From: Chloroflexota bacterium
GTDB lineage: Bacteria; Chloroflexota; Dehalococcoidia; SM23-28-2; RBG-16-64-32
Direction: 5' to 3'
Length of the DNA stretch: 5,883 nucleotides
Assembly: GCA_016190405.1 (NCBI GenBank)
Contig: JACPQO010000094.1
Span: 1 to 5,883 of the forward strand
The notes beneath the pieces are model-generated. The model saw nothing but the letters and a program-made list of their open reading frames with translations, was not told the DNA's origin and did not search any database. Below, in pieces: positions 1-5,182 of the stretch. Both the position numbers and the translations under genes were made by a program. Every line of letters begins with the position of its first letter. The stretch's first letter is position 1.

Positions 1-392
1 AAGGCAAGGCGAAGGCTGAGAAGGATCTTCAGGACAAGTGCGCCACCGAGGACTCCTCCGGCATCTGTCTCTTCACCAACGCCGTGGTGACGCCGGGCAA
101 GCTGTCGGCGATGTACAACACCGCCACCGGCGAGAACCTCAGCCTCCAGGACTGGCTGCTGACGGGCGATCGCATCTGGAACCTGGAGCGGCTGTTCAAC
201 AACCGCGCCGGCCTCAGCCGCCGGGACGACACCCTGCCGCCGCGCATGACCCGCGAGCCGCTCACCGGCGGCGCCGTCCAGGGACAGGTTGTTGAGCTGG
301 CCCCCATGCTCGAAGAGTACTACCGCGTCCGCGGCTGGGACGATGACGGCAACCCCGCCGCGGAGACGCTGGCGCGGTTAGGCATCACATGA
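1..392 (+). CDS. aor: Aldehyde:ferredoxin oxidoreductase, C-terminal fragment (5' truncated)
   Basis: About 130 C-terminal residues of a tungsten- or molybdenum-pterin aldehyde:ferredoxin oxidoreductase are visible; the rest lies outside the window. The family oxidises aldehydes to carboxylic acids in the cytoplasm and passes electrons through a [4Fe-4S] cluster. The frame begins at base 3. Residues 17-22 of the fragment read DSSGIC, matching the family's DxxGL(C/D) motif, whose Cys is the fourth [4Fe-4S] ligand. Further on come GDRIWNLERLFNNRAG, RRDDTLPPR and LEEYYRVRGWDDDGNP, all hallmarks of the AOR C-terminal domain. The stop is TGA at 390-392. The flavoprotein and MoaD-like genes downstream suit an AOR cluster, resembling the NAD-linked AorABC type. 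Which aldehyde is used and whether W or Mo is bound cannot be told from this part. Confidence 0.93.
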   Translation, partial: GKAKAEKDLQDKCATEDSSGICLFTNAVVTPGKLSAMYNTATGENLSLQDWLLTGDRIWNLERLFNNRAGLSRRDDTLPPRMTREPLTGGAVQGQVVELAPMLEEYYRVRGWDDDGNPAAETLARLGIT

Positions 393-401
393 TGGATTAT
401 C

Positions 402-454
402 GTAGCTGCAGACCTTTAGGTCTGCTGGTGGCAGGGCTCAAGCCCTGCAGCTAC
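402..454. repeat. Two-hairpin palindromic repeat element
   Basis: The ends GTAGCTGCAG (402-411) and CTGCAGCTAC (445-454) are perfect reverse complements. Inside are two tight stem-loops: GCAGACC/GGTCTGC with a TTTA loop (408-425) and GCAGGGC/GCCCTGC with a TCAA loop (431-448). The outer 10-bp stem and the two inner hairpins share bases at their edges, so the RNA could form a cruciform-like fold or two separate hairpins. Similar GCAG-N-CTGC twin-hairpin units occur, as I recall, as dispersed intergenic repeats in several high-GC phyla. It fills the gap between AOR and the DinB-like gene. There is no U-tract, so it is not a standard terminator. Confidence 0.8.
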
Positions 455-474
455 AGATCGCTAGGAGAGGAAGC

Positions 475-1044
475 GTGGACGCCATCGAGTTGCTGCGCTA
501 CCAGATAAAGGGCACGTACACCTGGCTGGAGATGACGGTCAGTGACGTCACGCAGGAACAGGCGAACTGGCGACCCCCAGGCGTCGCTAACCCCATAGGT
601 GCAGTGTATGCCCACCTGATGATTACCGCGGACGCAGGCTTCAACAGTCAGCTCCATGGCGGCATGCCGATCATGGCGACCGAGTTTCGCGGCCAGGTTG
701 GACTGAGCGAGATGCCGCACGCCCACGGCGGCTGGCGTGACTGGTCGCGCCTCGAGGTGGACTGGAAGCTCCTGCGCGAGTACGGTCGCGCAGTCGCTAG
801 GTGCGTGGAGCGATACGTCGATGCGCTGTCTCCGGCCGAACTCGAAATGCGCGTCGACATGACGGCCCACGGCCAAGGCGTGTGGAAGGGACTGGACATC
901 TACGTTGACGGAATCAGCCATCCCAGGCTGCACGGCGGCGAGATCGCCTGCCTCAAGGGTCTGCAGGGCGTCCTTGGCTGGGAGCAGGGGTGGGGTGGGG
1001 ATCGAAGCCCCTCTGCCTGGGATACGGGGGAGGAAGGCATGTAG
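475..1044 (+). CDS. DinB/YfiT-like metal-binding four-helix protein
   Basis: This 189-aa protein resembles the DinB/YfiT superfamily of four-helix-bundle proteins that bind a divalent metal through a His triad. His47 in an AHLMITAD segment and the HPRLH pair His149/His153, followed by GGEIACLKGLQG, sit where DinB-like proteins carry their ligands. A GTG start at 475 is chosen because AGGAGAGG (463-470) lies four bases upstream. Some family members are thiol-dependent transferases, others have no known role, so no specific function is assigned. The last 20 residues (GWGGDRSPSAWDTGEEGM region) are Gly-rich, follow no family pattern and are encoded by a G-run. It lies between AOR and the flavoprotein gene and ends two bases before the latter's start, so it is probably co-transcribed, though it is not a usual AOR-cluster member. 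Confidence 0.7.
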   Translation: MDAIELLRYQIKGTYTWLEMTVSDVTQEQANWRPPGVANPIGAVYAHLMITADAGFNSQLHGGMPIMATEFRGQVGLSEMPHAHGGWRDWSRLEVDWKLLREYGRAVARCVERYVDALSPAELEMRVDMTAHGQGVWKGLDIYVDGISHPRLHGGEIACLKGLQGVLGWEQGWGGDRSPSAWDTGEEGM

Positions 1045-1046
1045 AG

Positions 1047-2309
1047 ATGGCTGCCACCCGCTACGTCATCCTGGGCAACAGCGCTGCCGGGCTCAGCGCC
1101 ATCGACGCCATCCGCCAGCGCGATCAGGACGGCCCCATCACGGTCGTCTCCAAGGAGCCGGAGCCCACATATTCCCGGGTCGCGCTGCCCTACGTCCTTT
1201 CCCGCGAGAAGAAGCTGGGCCAGATCAGCCTGCAAGAGCCCAGCTACTACACAGCTAACGCGGCGATGCTGATCTCGGGCGTGGGCGCCTACCGGCTCAA
1301 CGGGGACAATAGAACGGTGCACCTGGAGGACGGCCGCACCGTTCAGTACGACAAGCTGCTCATCGCCACCGGGTCGGTCTCCCGCGTCCCGCCCGTGCGC
1401 GGCATCGAGGAGGCCGACGTCTGCTACCACTGGACCCTGGCTGACACCCGCCGCATCGCGGAGCAGACGGAGAGCGCCGCCAGTTGCTTCGTCATCGGCG
1501 CCGGCTTCATCAGCCTCCTGACGCTGAGCGCGCTGGTCAAGGTGGCGAGACTCAAGTTCACCGTGGTCGAGATCGCCGGCCAGGTGATGCCGCAGCTCCT
1601 GGACCGCGAGGGTGGCCACGCCCTGGAGCGCGCCATGCGCGACAAGGGGATCGACGTCATCCTGGGCGACCAGGTGTCCGCCATCGAGCGTGCGCGGGAC
1701 GGCGGCTACGGCATCACCCTGAACAGCGGTAAGACCTACTACGCCGACATGATCGTCTGCGGCACCGGCGTGCGGCCCAACATCGATTTCCTGAAGAGTT
1801 CCGGCCTCGAGATCGACAACGGAATTCTCACCAACGAGCGCCAGGAGACGAACCTGCCCGGCGTCTACGCCGCCGGCGACTGCGCTGAGGGCTTCGACTT
1901 CCTGACCGGCGAGCGGGCCGTCCACGCCATCTGGCCCACGGCCGTGGACCAGGGCCGGGTAGCCGGCGCCAACATGGCCGGCGACTCGCAGACTTACCCC
2001 GGCAGCCTGAGCTGGAACGTCACCGAGCTGTTCGGCCTGGCCTCGGCGTCCATCGGCGAGTTTCGGGAACGCGACGGCTGGGAGCCTATCGTCTTCCACA
2101 ACCCGCACACCAATGTCTACCGCAAGCTCCTCCTGGACGGCGGTCGCATCGTGGGCGCCGTGGTCATCGGCCAGGCGGAGCACGTCCAGGACCTGGGCGT
2201 CGTGCAGGCCATGATCCGGCGTCGCACGGACGTCTCGCGCTGGAAACAGATGCTCCACGGCGAACGTATCAACTACGGGATGCTGGCCTTCGAGTCCGCC
2301 AAGCGATGA
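1047..2309 (+). CDS. FAD/NAD(P)-dependent oxidoreductase of the AOR cluster
   Basis: This 420-aa protein belongs to the Pyr_redox_2 family (ferredoxin/rubredoxin reductase, NADH oxidase type). The FAD-binding Rossmann motif is GNSAAG at residues 10-15, YSRVALPY lies at 42-49, and LLIATGS at 104-110 is the usual ATG motif. A second Rossmann motif for NAD(P)H starts at 151 (GAGFIS) and has Glu175 at the end of its second strand, which favours NADH. GVYAAGDCAE at 272-281 is the second FAD motif. There is no CxxC redox pair and no NADH-oxidase-type Cys in the YSRxxLPY loop. The ATG at 1047 is preferred over an in-frame upstream codon at 990 because AGGAAGG (1031-1037) precedes it and the FAD motif then starts at residue 10. 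From its place beside AOR it probably moves electrons between AOR and NAD(H), like the FAD subunit AorC; this is inference. The third Gly of the second Rossmann motif is replaced by Ser. Confidence 0.88.
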   Translation: MAATRYVILGNSAAGLSAIDAIRQRDQDGPITVVSKEPEPTYSRVALPYVLSREKKLGQISLQEPSYYTANAAMLISGVGAYRLNGDNRTVHLEDGRTVQYDKLLIATGSVSRVPPVRGIEEADVCYHWTLADTRRIAEQTESAASCFVIGAGFISLLTLSALVKVARLKFTVVEIAGQVMPQLLDREGGHALERAMRDKGIDVILGDQVSAIERARDGGYGITLNSGKTYYADMIVCGTGVRPNIDFLKSSGLEIDNGILTNERQETNLPGVYAAGDCAEGFDFLTGERAVHAIWPTAVDQGRVAGANMAGDSQTYPGSLSWNVTELFGLASASIGEFRERDGWEPIVFHNPHTNVYRKLLLDGGRIVGAVVIGQAEHVQDLGVVQAMIRRRTDVSRWKQMLHGERINYGMLAFESAKR

Positions 2310-2311
2310 GA

Positions 2312-2390
2312 GGAACCAGGAACAAGGAACAAGGACCAAGGCCCCACCCCGCGGGCGCCTACTGGTTCCTGGTTCCAGGTTCTTGGTTCC
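2312..2390. repeat. Heptamer-repeat palindrome, copy 1 (4 + 4 units)
   Basis: Four head-to-tail heptamers of the GGAACMA type (2312-2339) are followed by a 22-base GC-rich spacer and then four heptamers in inverted sense, TGGTTCC type (2363-2390). Transcribed, the arms would fold into a long imperfect hairpin. The element starts three bases after the flavoprotein stop and ends one base before the ribosome binding site of the moaD-like gene, so it fills the whole intergenic gap. A second element with the same 4 + 4 layout lies at 5183-5254. Confidence 0.85.
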
Positions 2391-2406
2391 CGGAGGAGGT
2401 GGGGGG

Positions 2407-2640
2407 ATGCGGGTAACGGTCGAGCTCCAGGCCTATCTGGAGCAGTACGCCCCCAACGGTCAGGCGCTGTTCGACTACGACATCGCCGAAGGGGCCACCG
2501 TCCACAGCCTGATCCGCTCGCTGAACCTGCCCGAAGAGCTGAGCAGCGTCATCATCCTCAACGACACCAACGCCGACTTCACGGACCCCCTCCACGACGG
2601 TGACCGGATCACGATCATCCCGCCCCTGGCTGGCGGCTAG
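2407..2640 (+). CDS. moaD: MoaD/ThiS-family ubiquitin-like sulfur carrier
   Basis: This 77-aa beta-grasp protein ends in PPLAGG. The terminal Gly-Gly is the site that is adenylated and thiocarboxylated in the MoaD/ThiS family, which delivers sulfur to the pterin dithiolene (MoaD) or to thiazole (ThiS). The segment DGDRITIIPPLAGG is the typical C-terminal strand and tail. The start ATG at 2407 has GGAGGAGG at 2392-2399, seven bases upstream. An in-frame TTG at 2383 is rejected because it lies inside the heptamer repeat. Beside AOR the likeliest role is in tungsten- or molybdenum-pterin formation. A ThiS role cannot be excluded from sequence alone, but no thiamine gene is in view and an AOR cluster favours MoaD. 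Confidence 0.88.
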   Translation: MRVTVELQAYLEQYAPNGQALFDYDIAEGATVHSLIRSLNLPEELSSVIILNDTNADFTDPLHDGDRITIIPPLAGG

Positions 2641-2714
2641 GGTGTCCCCGCCCCACTCCCAGCCCCCAGGCCGCCGCGTGTTATTCGATGCGGGTCGGCG
2701 GGCCCTAACCCCGA

Positions 2715-2734
2715 CCCCTTCGACTCGGCTCCGG
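2715..2734 (-). repeat. CGAAGGGG-type dispersed repeat, inverted copy
   Basis: Read on the minus strand this is CCGGAGCCGAGTCGAAGGGG. It shares the frame CCnGAGC...CGAAGGGG with the direct copy in the pyrR tail at 5837-5855. Units of this kind, as I recall, are common short intergenic repeats in high-GC bacteria. Confidence 0.55.
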
Positions 2735-2777
2735 ACCGGCCTGCCGACACCCCTCTCCCGCGCCGGGTTGTGGGGCT

Positions 2778-2829
2778 TGGGGTGTGGGTTGGCGCCAGCG
2801 CCGATGCCGATTAGCCGGCCCACACCCCA
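2778..2829. repeat. 11-bp inverted repeat (hairpin)
   Basis: TGGGGTGTGGG (2778-2788) is the exact reverse complement of CCCACACCCCA (2819-2829). After a TT/GG mismatch the stem continues as GGC/GCC (2791-2793 with 2814-2816), leaving a 20-base loop. An additional ACACCCC at 2747-2753 could pair with the same left arm, giving an alternative fold. No U-tract follows, so it is not a classical terminator; it may be a REP-like repeat or affect transcript stability. Confidence 0.6.
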
Positions 2830-2934
2830 GTCGACGCATCCAACTCGCGCGCGTGGGCCAGCCGGCATCCCCTAATCCGTTCCTATCCATTGACAGACTC
2901 ATGTAACAGGCCCGCGCCCTTCCCGTCTTTCTGG

Positions 2935-2963
2935 TTGACAAGCCGTTGCAACGGCATTAAAGT
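2935..2963 (+). promoter_or_regulatory. Sigma70-like promoter of the fur-transporter unit
   Basis: A perfect -35 TTGACA (2935-2940) is separated by 17 bases from the -10 TAAAGT (2958-2963, four of six consensus bases). The predicted start near 2970 gives a leader of about 30 bases before the Fur-family gene. Operator-like palindromes cover the spacer and the start site. Confidence 0.75.
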
Positions 2964-2983
2964 GTTGTTGCAACTAGTTGCAG
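2942..2983. promoter_or_regulatory. Putative Fur-family (Nur-like) operator
   Basis: Two perfect 14-bp palindromes flank the -10: GCCGTTGCAACGGC (2942-2955) in the promoter spacer and TGCAACTAGTTGCA (2969-2982) over the start site. GTTGCA recurs at 2945, 2967 and 2977, about two and one helical turns apart. TTGCAA at 2946 and 2968 lie 22 bases apart with a weak match, TTAAAG, midway at 2957. This resembles the 11-base-spaced Nur box TTGCAA-N5-TTGCAA of Streptomyces, as I recall it. A repressor bound here would block RNA polymerase, fitting autoregulation by the adjacent Fur-family protein. Confidence 0.72.
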
Positions 2984-2999
2984 TTGCTTCCCCTTGCCA

Positions 3000-3437
3000 A
3001 TGAGCGGCCACGGAACGATGATCGAGTCCCTGCGCGGCGTGGGCTACCGGCTCACACCGCAGCGCATGCTCATCCTCTCCATCATCCACGACTCTAAGGG
3101 ACATGTCACCGCCGACGACATTCATAGCCGCGTCGTCCAGCAGTATCCGTTCGTGGACATCTCTACCGTTTACCGGACCCTACAGCTCCTGAAGAAGCTG
3201 CGCCTGGTCAGCGAGACGGACCTGGGCGGCGGCCGCGTCCGCTATGAGCTGTCCGAGGGCAGCCGGCACCACCACCTGGTCTGCCGCCGCTGCGGCGATA
3301 CGTTTCCTCTTGACGACGAGGTCATCGATCCCCTGCGGGCCAGACTCCTGGACAAGCACGGCTTTCAGGCCGACATGGAGCACTTCGCCATCTTCGGCAC
3401 CTGCCGGACGTGTCTGGGGAAGGACCGGTCGCGATGA
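3000..3437 (+). CDS. Fur-family metal-responsive repressor (probably nickel, Nur-like)
   Basis: This 145-aa protein has the usual Fur length and layout. A winged helix comes first, with YRLTPQR at 16-22 and the recognition helix DISTVYRTLQLL at 53-64. A dimerisation and metal-binding domain follows. Ligands visible are His90-92 just before C95xxC98, and C135xxC138 near the end, the two CxxC pairs of the structural zinc site. In place of the common HHDH segment it has RHHH. Metal specificity cannot be read from these residues alone. Nickel (Nur-like) is inferred because the next gene, overlapping by four bases, is a nickel/cobalt transporter and because the operator resembles a Nur box; Zur or Fur proper remain possible. 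ATG 3000 is chosen, but no good ribosome binding site precedes it; TTG 2994 and ATG 3018 are in-frame alternatives. Confidence 0.9.
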   Translation: MSGHGTMIESLRGVGYRLTPQRMLILSIIHDSKGHVTADDIHSRVVQQYPFVDISTVYRTLQLLKKLRLVSETDLGGGRVRYELSEGSRHHHLVCRRCGDTFPLDDEVIDPLRARLLDKHGFQADMEHFAIFGTCRTCLGKDRSR

Positions 3438-4504
3438 GCCTGCCGCTGGAAATCGCGTTGCCGCTGCTTTCCGTCACGGGGTCTATCGGCATCGTGGGTG
3501 CGGCGGTCGCCCTGGGGCTCCGCCACGGCATCGACTGGGACCACATCGCCGCGATCACCGACATCACGAGCACTTCCGGGGTGCCCGTGGAGTCAGACGA
3601 GAAGTGGCTCGTCCGGGAGCCCGGCGTGATGCTGACCGACGAGTCGCACCACACCCTGGCGCATGCGGAGGGTGACCATGTCCATGCGGAGCCGGCGCCC
3701 GTGCCTGAGCCGGCGCGGGTCGCCGTAGGCGCCTCCGACGCGCGTGGTCGTGGCGGCGCCTCTCTGCACATGGCCCCCGCGGCCGCCGGTTACGGCGGCA
3801 ACGGGCGCAGGCACGGGTTAATCGGCCTGGCGCGGCAGCAACGCCCGGCCCTGCTGCTGGGCACGATGTATGCCCTGGGCCACGGCAGCGTCGTCTTCGC
3901 GCTGGGGCTGCTGGCCCTCCTGGCCAGGGAGGTGCTGCCCGGCTGGATCGACCCCATCATGGAGCGAATCGTCGGCGTGACCCTGCTGTTCCTGGCGGCT
4001 TACCTCTTCTACTCGCTATACCGCTTCTTCCGCGGCGGCGAGGAGTTCCGCATCCGCAGCCGCTGGATGCTGGTGTTTGCCGCCGCGCGCAACGCCTTCG
4101 AGATGGTGCGCGCCCGGCTGCTCGGCCGTCAGCGGCAGCACGTACACGAGGCACAGCAGTACGGGGTGCACACGGCGTACGGCATTGGCATGATACACGG
4201 CATCGGGGCCGAGACAGGCACTCAGGTCCTGGTCATCACGACGGCGGTCGGCGCCGGGAGCCAGCTGATGGGCGTCGTGGCCCTGGCCGGCTTCATCGTG
4301 GGCCTGCTGCTCTCCAACTCCCTCGTGACCGTGGCGAGCACCGTCGGCTTCGTCAGTTCCCGGCAGAGGCAGGCGATTTACGCGGTGGCAGGCCTGGTCG
4401 CCGCCGTCTTCAGCCTGTTCGTCGGGCTCTTCTTCCTCCTGCGCGCCTCGGACCTGCTGCCGGACCTCGACCAGTACTTCAGCTGGATCGGCGGCCCCAG
4501 CTAA
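3434..4504 (+). CDS. Nickel/cobalt transporter (NiCoT family)
   Basis: This 356-aa integral membrane protein takes up Ni2+ (or Co2+). The family signature HX4DH is present as LRHGIDWDHIAAITD (H31 to H37) in the first helical segment. LGTMYALGHGS (142-152) and HTAYGIGMIHGIGAETGTQ (246-264) are two further conserved NiCoT segments. Hydrophobic helices lie around 10-30, 141-165, 178-198, 264-305 and 315-337. Between the first two, residues about 50-135 form a long soluble loop with a His/acid cluster (H72, H73, H77, H82, H84), which could bind metal. Its ATG overlaps the TGA of the Fur-family gene (ATGA), indicating translational coupling and metal control by that regulator. A GTG at 3410 is rejected because it would overlap the upstream gene by 28 bases. 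No nickel enzyme gene is in view, so the user of the metal is unknown. Confidence 0.9.
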   Translation: MSLPLEIALPLLSVTGSIGIVGAAVALGLRHGIDWDHIAAITDITSTSGVPVESDEKWLVREPGVMLTDESHHTLAHAEGDHVHAEPAPVPEPARVAVGASDARGRGGASLHMAPAAAGYGGNGRRHGLIGLARQQRPALLLGTMYALGHGSVVFALGLLALLAREVLPGWIDPIMERIVGVTLLFLAAYLFYSLYRFFRGGEEFRIRSRWMLVFAAARNAFEMVRARLLGRQRQHVHEAQQYGVHTAYGIGMIHGIGAETGTQVLVITTAVGAGSQLMGVVALAGFIVGLLLSNSLVTVASTVGFVSSRQRQAIYAVAGLVAAVFSLFVGLFFLLRASDLLPDLDQYFSWIGGPS

Positions 4505-4529
4505 CGTTCGGCAGCGGAGCGCGTCTGCG

Positions 4530-4841
4530 CTATCCGGCCGCGACCTTGATGTCGCCGCCGTCTACCCGGACGGCGTACGTCTTGACCGGTTCCGAGGGAG
4601 GGGGGCCGACCACTTCTCCCGTCCTTACGTTGAACTGCCCGGCGTGAAACGGGCACTCCACCACGTCGCCCTCCAGGACCCCCTCGCCCAGTGGCCCGCC
4701 GCGATGAGTACACGTGCCGCCGATGGCGTATATCTGGCCGTCCACGTTGGCCAGCACCACGTCTTCCCCGTCCACCTCCACGATCTTCATCTCGCCGGGG
4801 GGGACCTCGTCCACGCTCGCGACCCGCACGAAGTCGGCCAT
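4530..4841 (-). CDS. Rieske-type [2Fe-2S] ferredoxin
   Basis: This 103-aa soluble protein is a stand-alone Rieske domain of normal ferredoxin length. The cluster ligands are C44 and H46 in CTHRGGPLG and C63 and H66 in CPFHAGQF, with the expected 16-residue spacing. It resembles the small ferredoxin of NirD or biphenyl-dioxygenase type, and would shuttle electrons to an unidentified partner. No signal peptide or membrane anchor is seen. On the minus strand AGGAGGT lies four bases before ATG 4841; an in-frame GTG six bases upstream overlaps that site and is rejected. It converges on the transporter gene with a 25-base gap and is monocistronic in the window, so no partner oxygenase or reductase can be named. 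Confidence 0.93.
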   Translation of the reverse strand: MADFVRVASVDEVPPGEMKIVEVDGEDVVLANVDGQIYAIGGTCTHRGGPLGEGVLEGDVVECPFHAGQFNVRTGEVVGPPPSEPVKTYAVRVDGGDIKVAAG

Positions 4842-4882
4842 GCGCACCTCCTGCTGCTATTTGGGAAGCGATCAGTGACTTT

Positions 4883-4891
4883 ATGATAGCA
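4883..4891 (-). promoter_or_regulatory. Candidate extended -10 promoter of the Rieske gene
   Basis: On the minus strand the sequence GTGCTATCATA contains an extended -10, TG-C-TATCAT, about 40 bases upstream of ATG 4841. At 17-18 bases upstream there is no good -35 box, which extended -10 promoters can tolerate. A TTGAAA nearby is only 10 bases away and too close to serve. Confidence 0.45.
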
Positions 4892-4992
4892 CGGCGGTTT
4901 TCAACGTTGCAGCGCTGGCGCTCGCCTTCGTCCCAAGCCTGATGCCGCGCCCTTCAGGGTGCGGTCAGACCAAAAGACAGGCCAGGGCAATA

Positions 4993-5022
4993 TTGCCGCG
5001 GCCGGGCCGCCCGTGCTACCAT
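4993..5022 (+). promoter_or_regulatory. Candidate promoter of the pyr operon
   Basis: TTGCCG (4993-4998) and TACCAT (5017-5022) are separated by 18 bases, each matching four of six consensus bases, with a TGC extension directly before the -10. The start would be near 5029, about 20 bases before the PyrR-binding hairpin, which is where a pyr leader should begin. Confidence 0.55.
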
Positions 5023-5049
5023 AGACCGCGACAGCAAGCCCAGCTTCCA

Positions 5050-5092
5050 GTCGAACCTTTAAGTCGGTCCCGCGAGGCCGAAAAGGAGCGAC
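5050..5092 (+). promoter_or_regulatory. PyrR-binding RNA hairpin (anti-antiterminator)
   Basis: The core GGTCCCGCGAGGCC (5066-5079) fits the known PyrR-binding consensus ARUCCNGNGAGGYU except that the closing A-U pair is replaced by G-C. The upper stem is TCGG/CCGA (5064-5067 with 5078-5081), then a purine AAG bulge, then CCTTT/AAAGG (5056-5060 with 5082-5086), then GTCG/CGAC (5050-5053 with 5089-5092). In the family, PyrR with bound UMP or UTP stabilises this fold, frees the terminator and lowers pyr expression. GGAGCGA (5085-5091), locked in the lower stem here, could otherwise pair perfectly with TCGCTCC (5156-5162) in the terminator, serving as antiterminator. Confidence 0.85.
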
Positions 5093-5149
5093 AGCCTTGA
5101 CGCACGCGCGTGTCCCAGGTGCGCCAGTAGAATACCCAGCGAACACGAG

Positions 5150-5182
5150 CCCCTCTCGCTCCGGCGGGAGGGGTGTTTTGTT
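5150..5182 (+). terminator. Intrinsic terminator of the pyr attenuator
   Basis: A 10-bp stem, CCCCTCTCGC (5150-5159) with GCGGGAGGGG (5164-5173), contains one G-U pair and closes a TCCG loop. It is followed directly by TGTTTTGTT. It lies between the PyrR-binding hairpin and pyrR, and its left arm and loop (5156-5162) can instead pair with 5085-5091, so termination should depend on PyrR. Confidence 0.88.

Larger units (their letters stand above)
2641..2934. other. GC-rich non-coding spacer with inverted repeats
   Basis: I find no convincing gene in this stretch; open frames here lack ribosome binding sites and recognisable protein features. It holds a 7-bp GC stem GGGTCGG/CCGACCC (2692-2698 with 2711-2717), a CGAAGGGG-type repeat in inverted sense (2715-2734), and a larger inverted repeat (2778-2829). 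None is followed by a T-run. A TTGACA at 2890-2895 has no matching -10. It separates the AOR cluster from the Fur/nickel unit. Confidence 0.6.

Noticed and set aside
900..2339. Long minus-strand open frame (479 codons) opposite the flavoprotein gene
   Set aside because: It is antisense to a clear Pyr_redox_2 gene, has no recognisable motif or ribosome binding site, and arises from high GC codon bias.
2359..2868. 169-codon minus-strand open frame across the moaD-like gene and the spacer
   Set aside because: Low-complexity Gly/Arg/Val composition, overlaps a clear MoaD-like gene and repeat DNA, no ribosome binding site seen.
2890..2895. A second TTGACA as an upstream promoter for the Fur-family gene
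   Set aside because: The bases 16-18 downstream are GC-rich (cgcgcc) with no -10-like hexamer; the TTGACA at 2935 has a proper partner.
4518..4531. AGCGC-GTCT-GCGCT hairpin between the convergent transporter and Rieske genes as a bidirectional terminator
   Set aside because: The stem is only 5 bp, overlaps the Rieske stop codon, and has no T-run on either strand.
4899..4911. TGCAACGTTGAA on the minus strand as another site for the Fur-family regulator
   Set aside because: Only one half-site matches the operator at 2969-2982 and the half-site spacing differs; chance match is likely.
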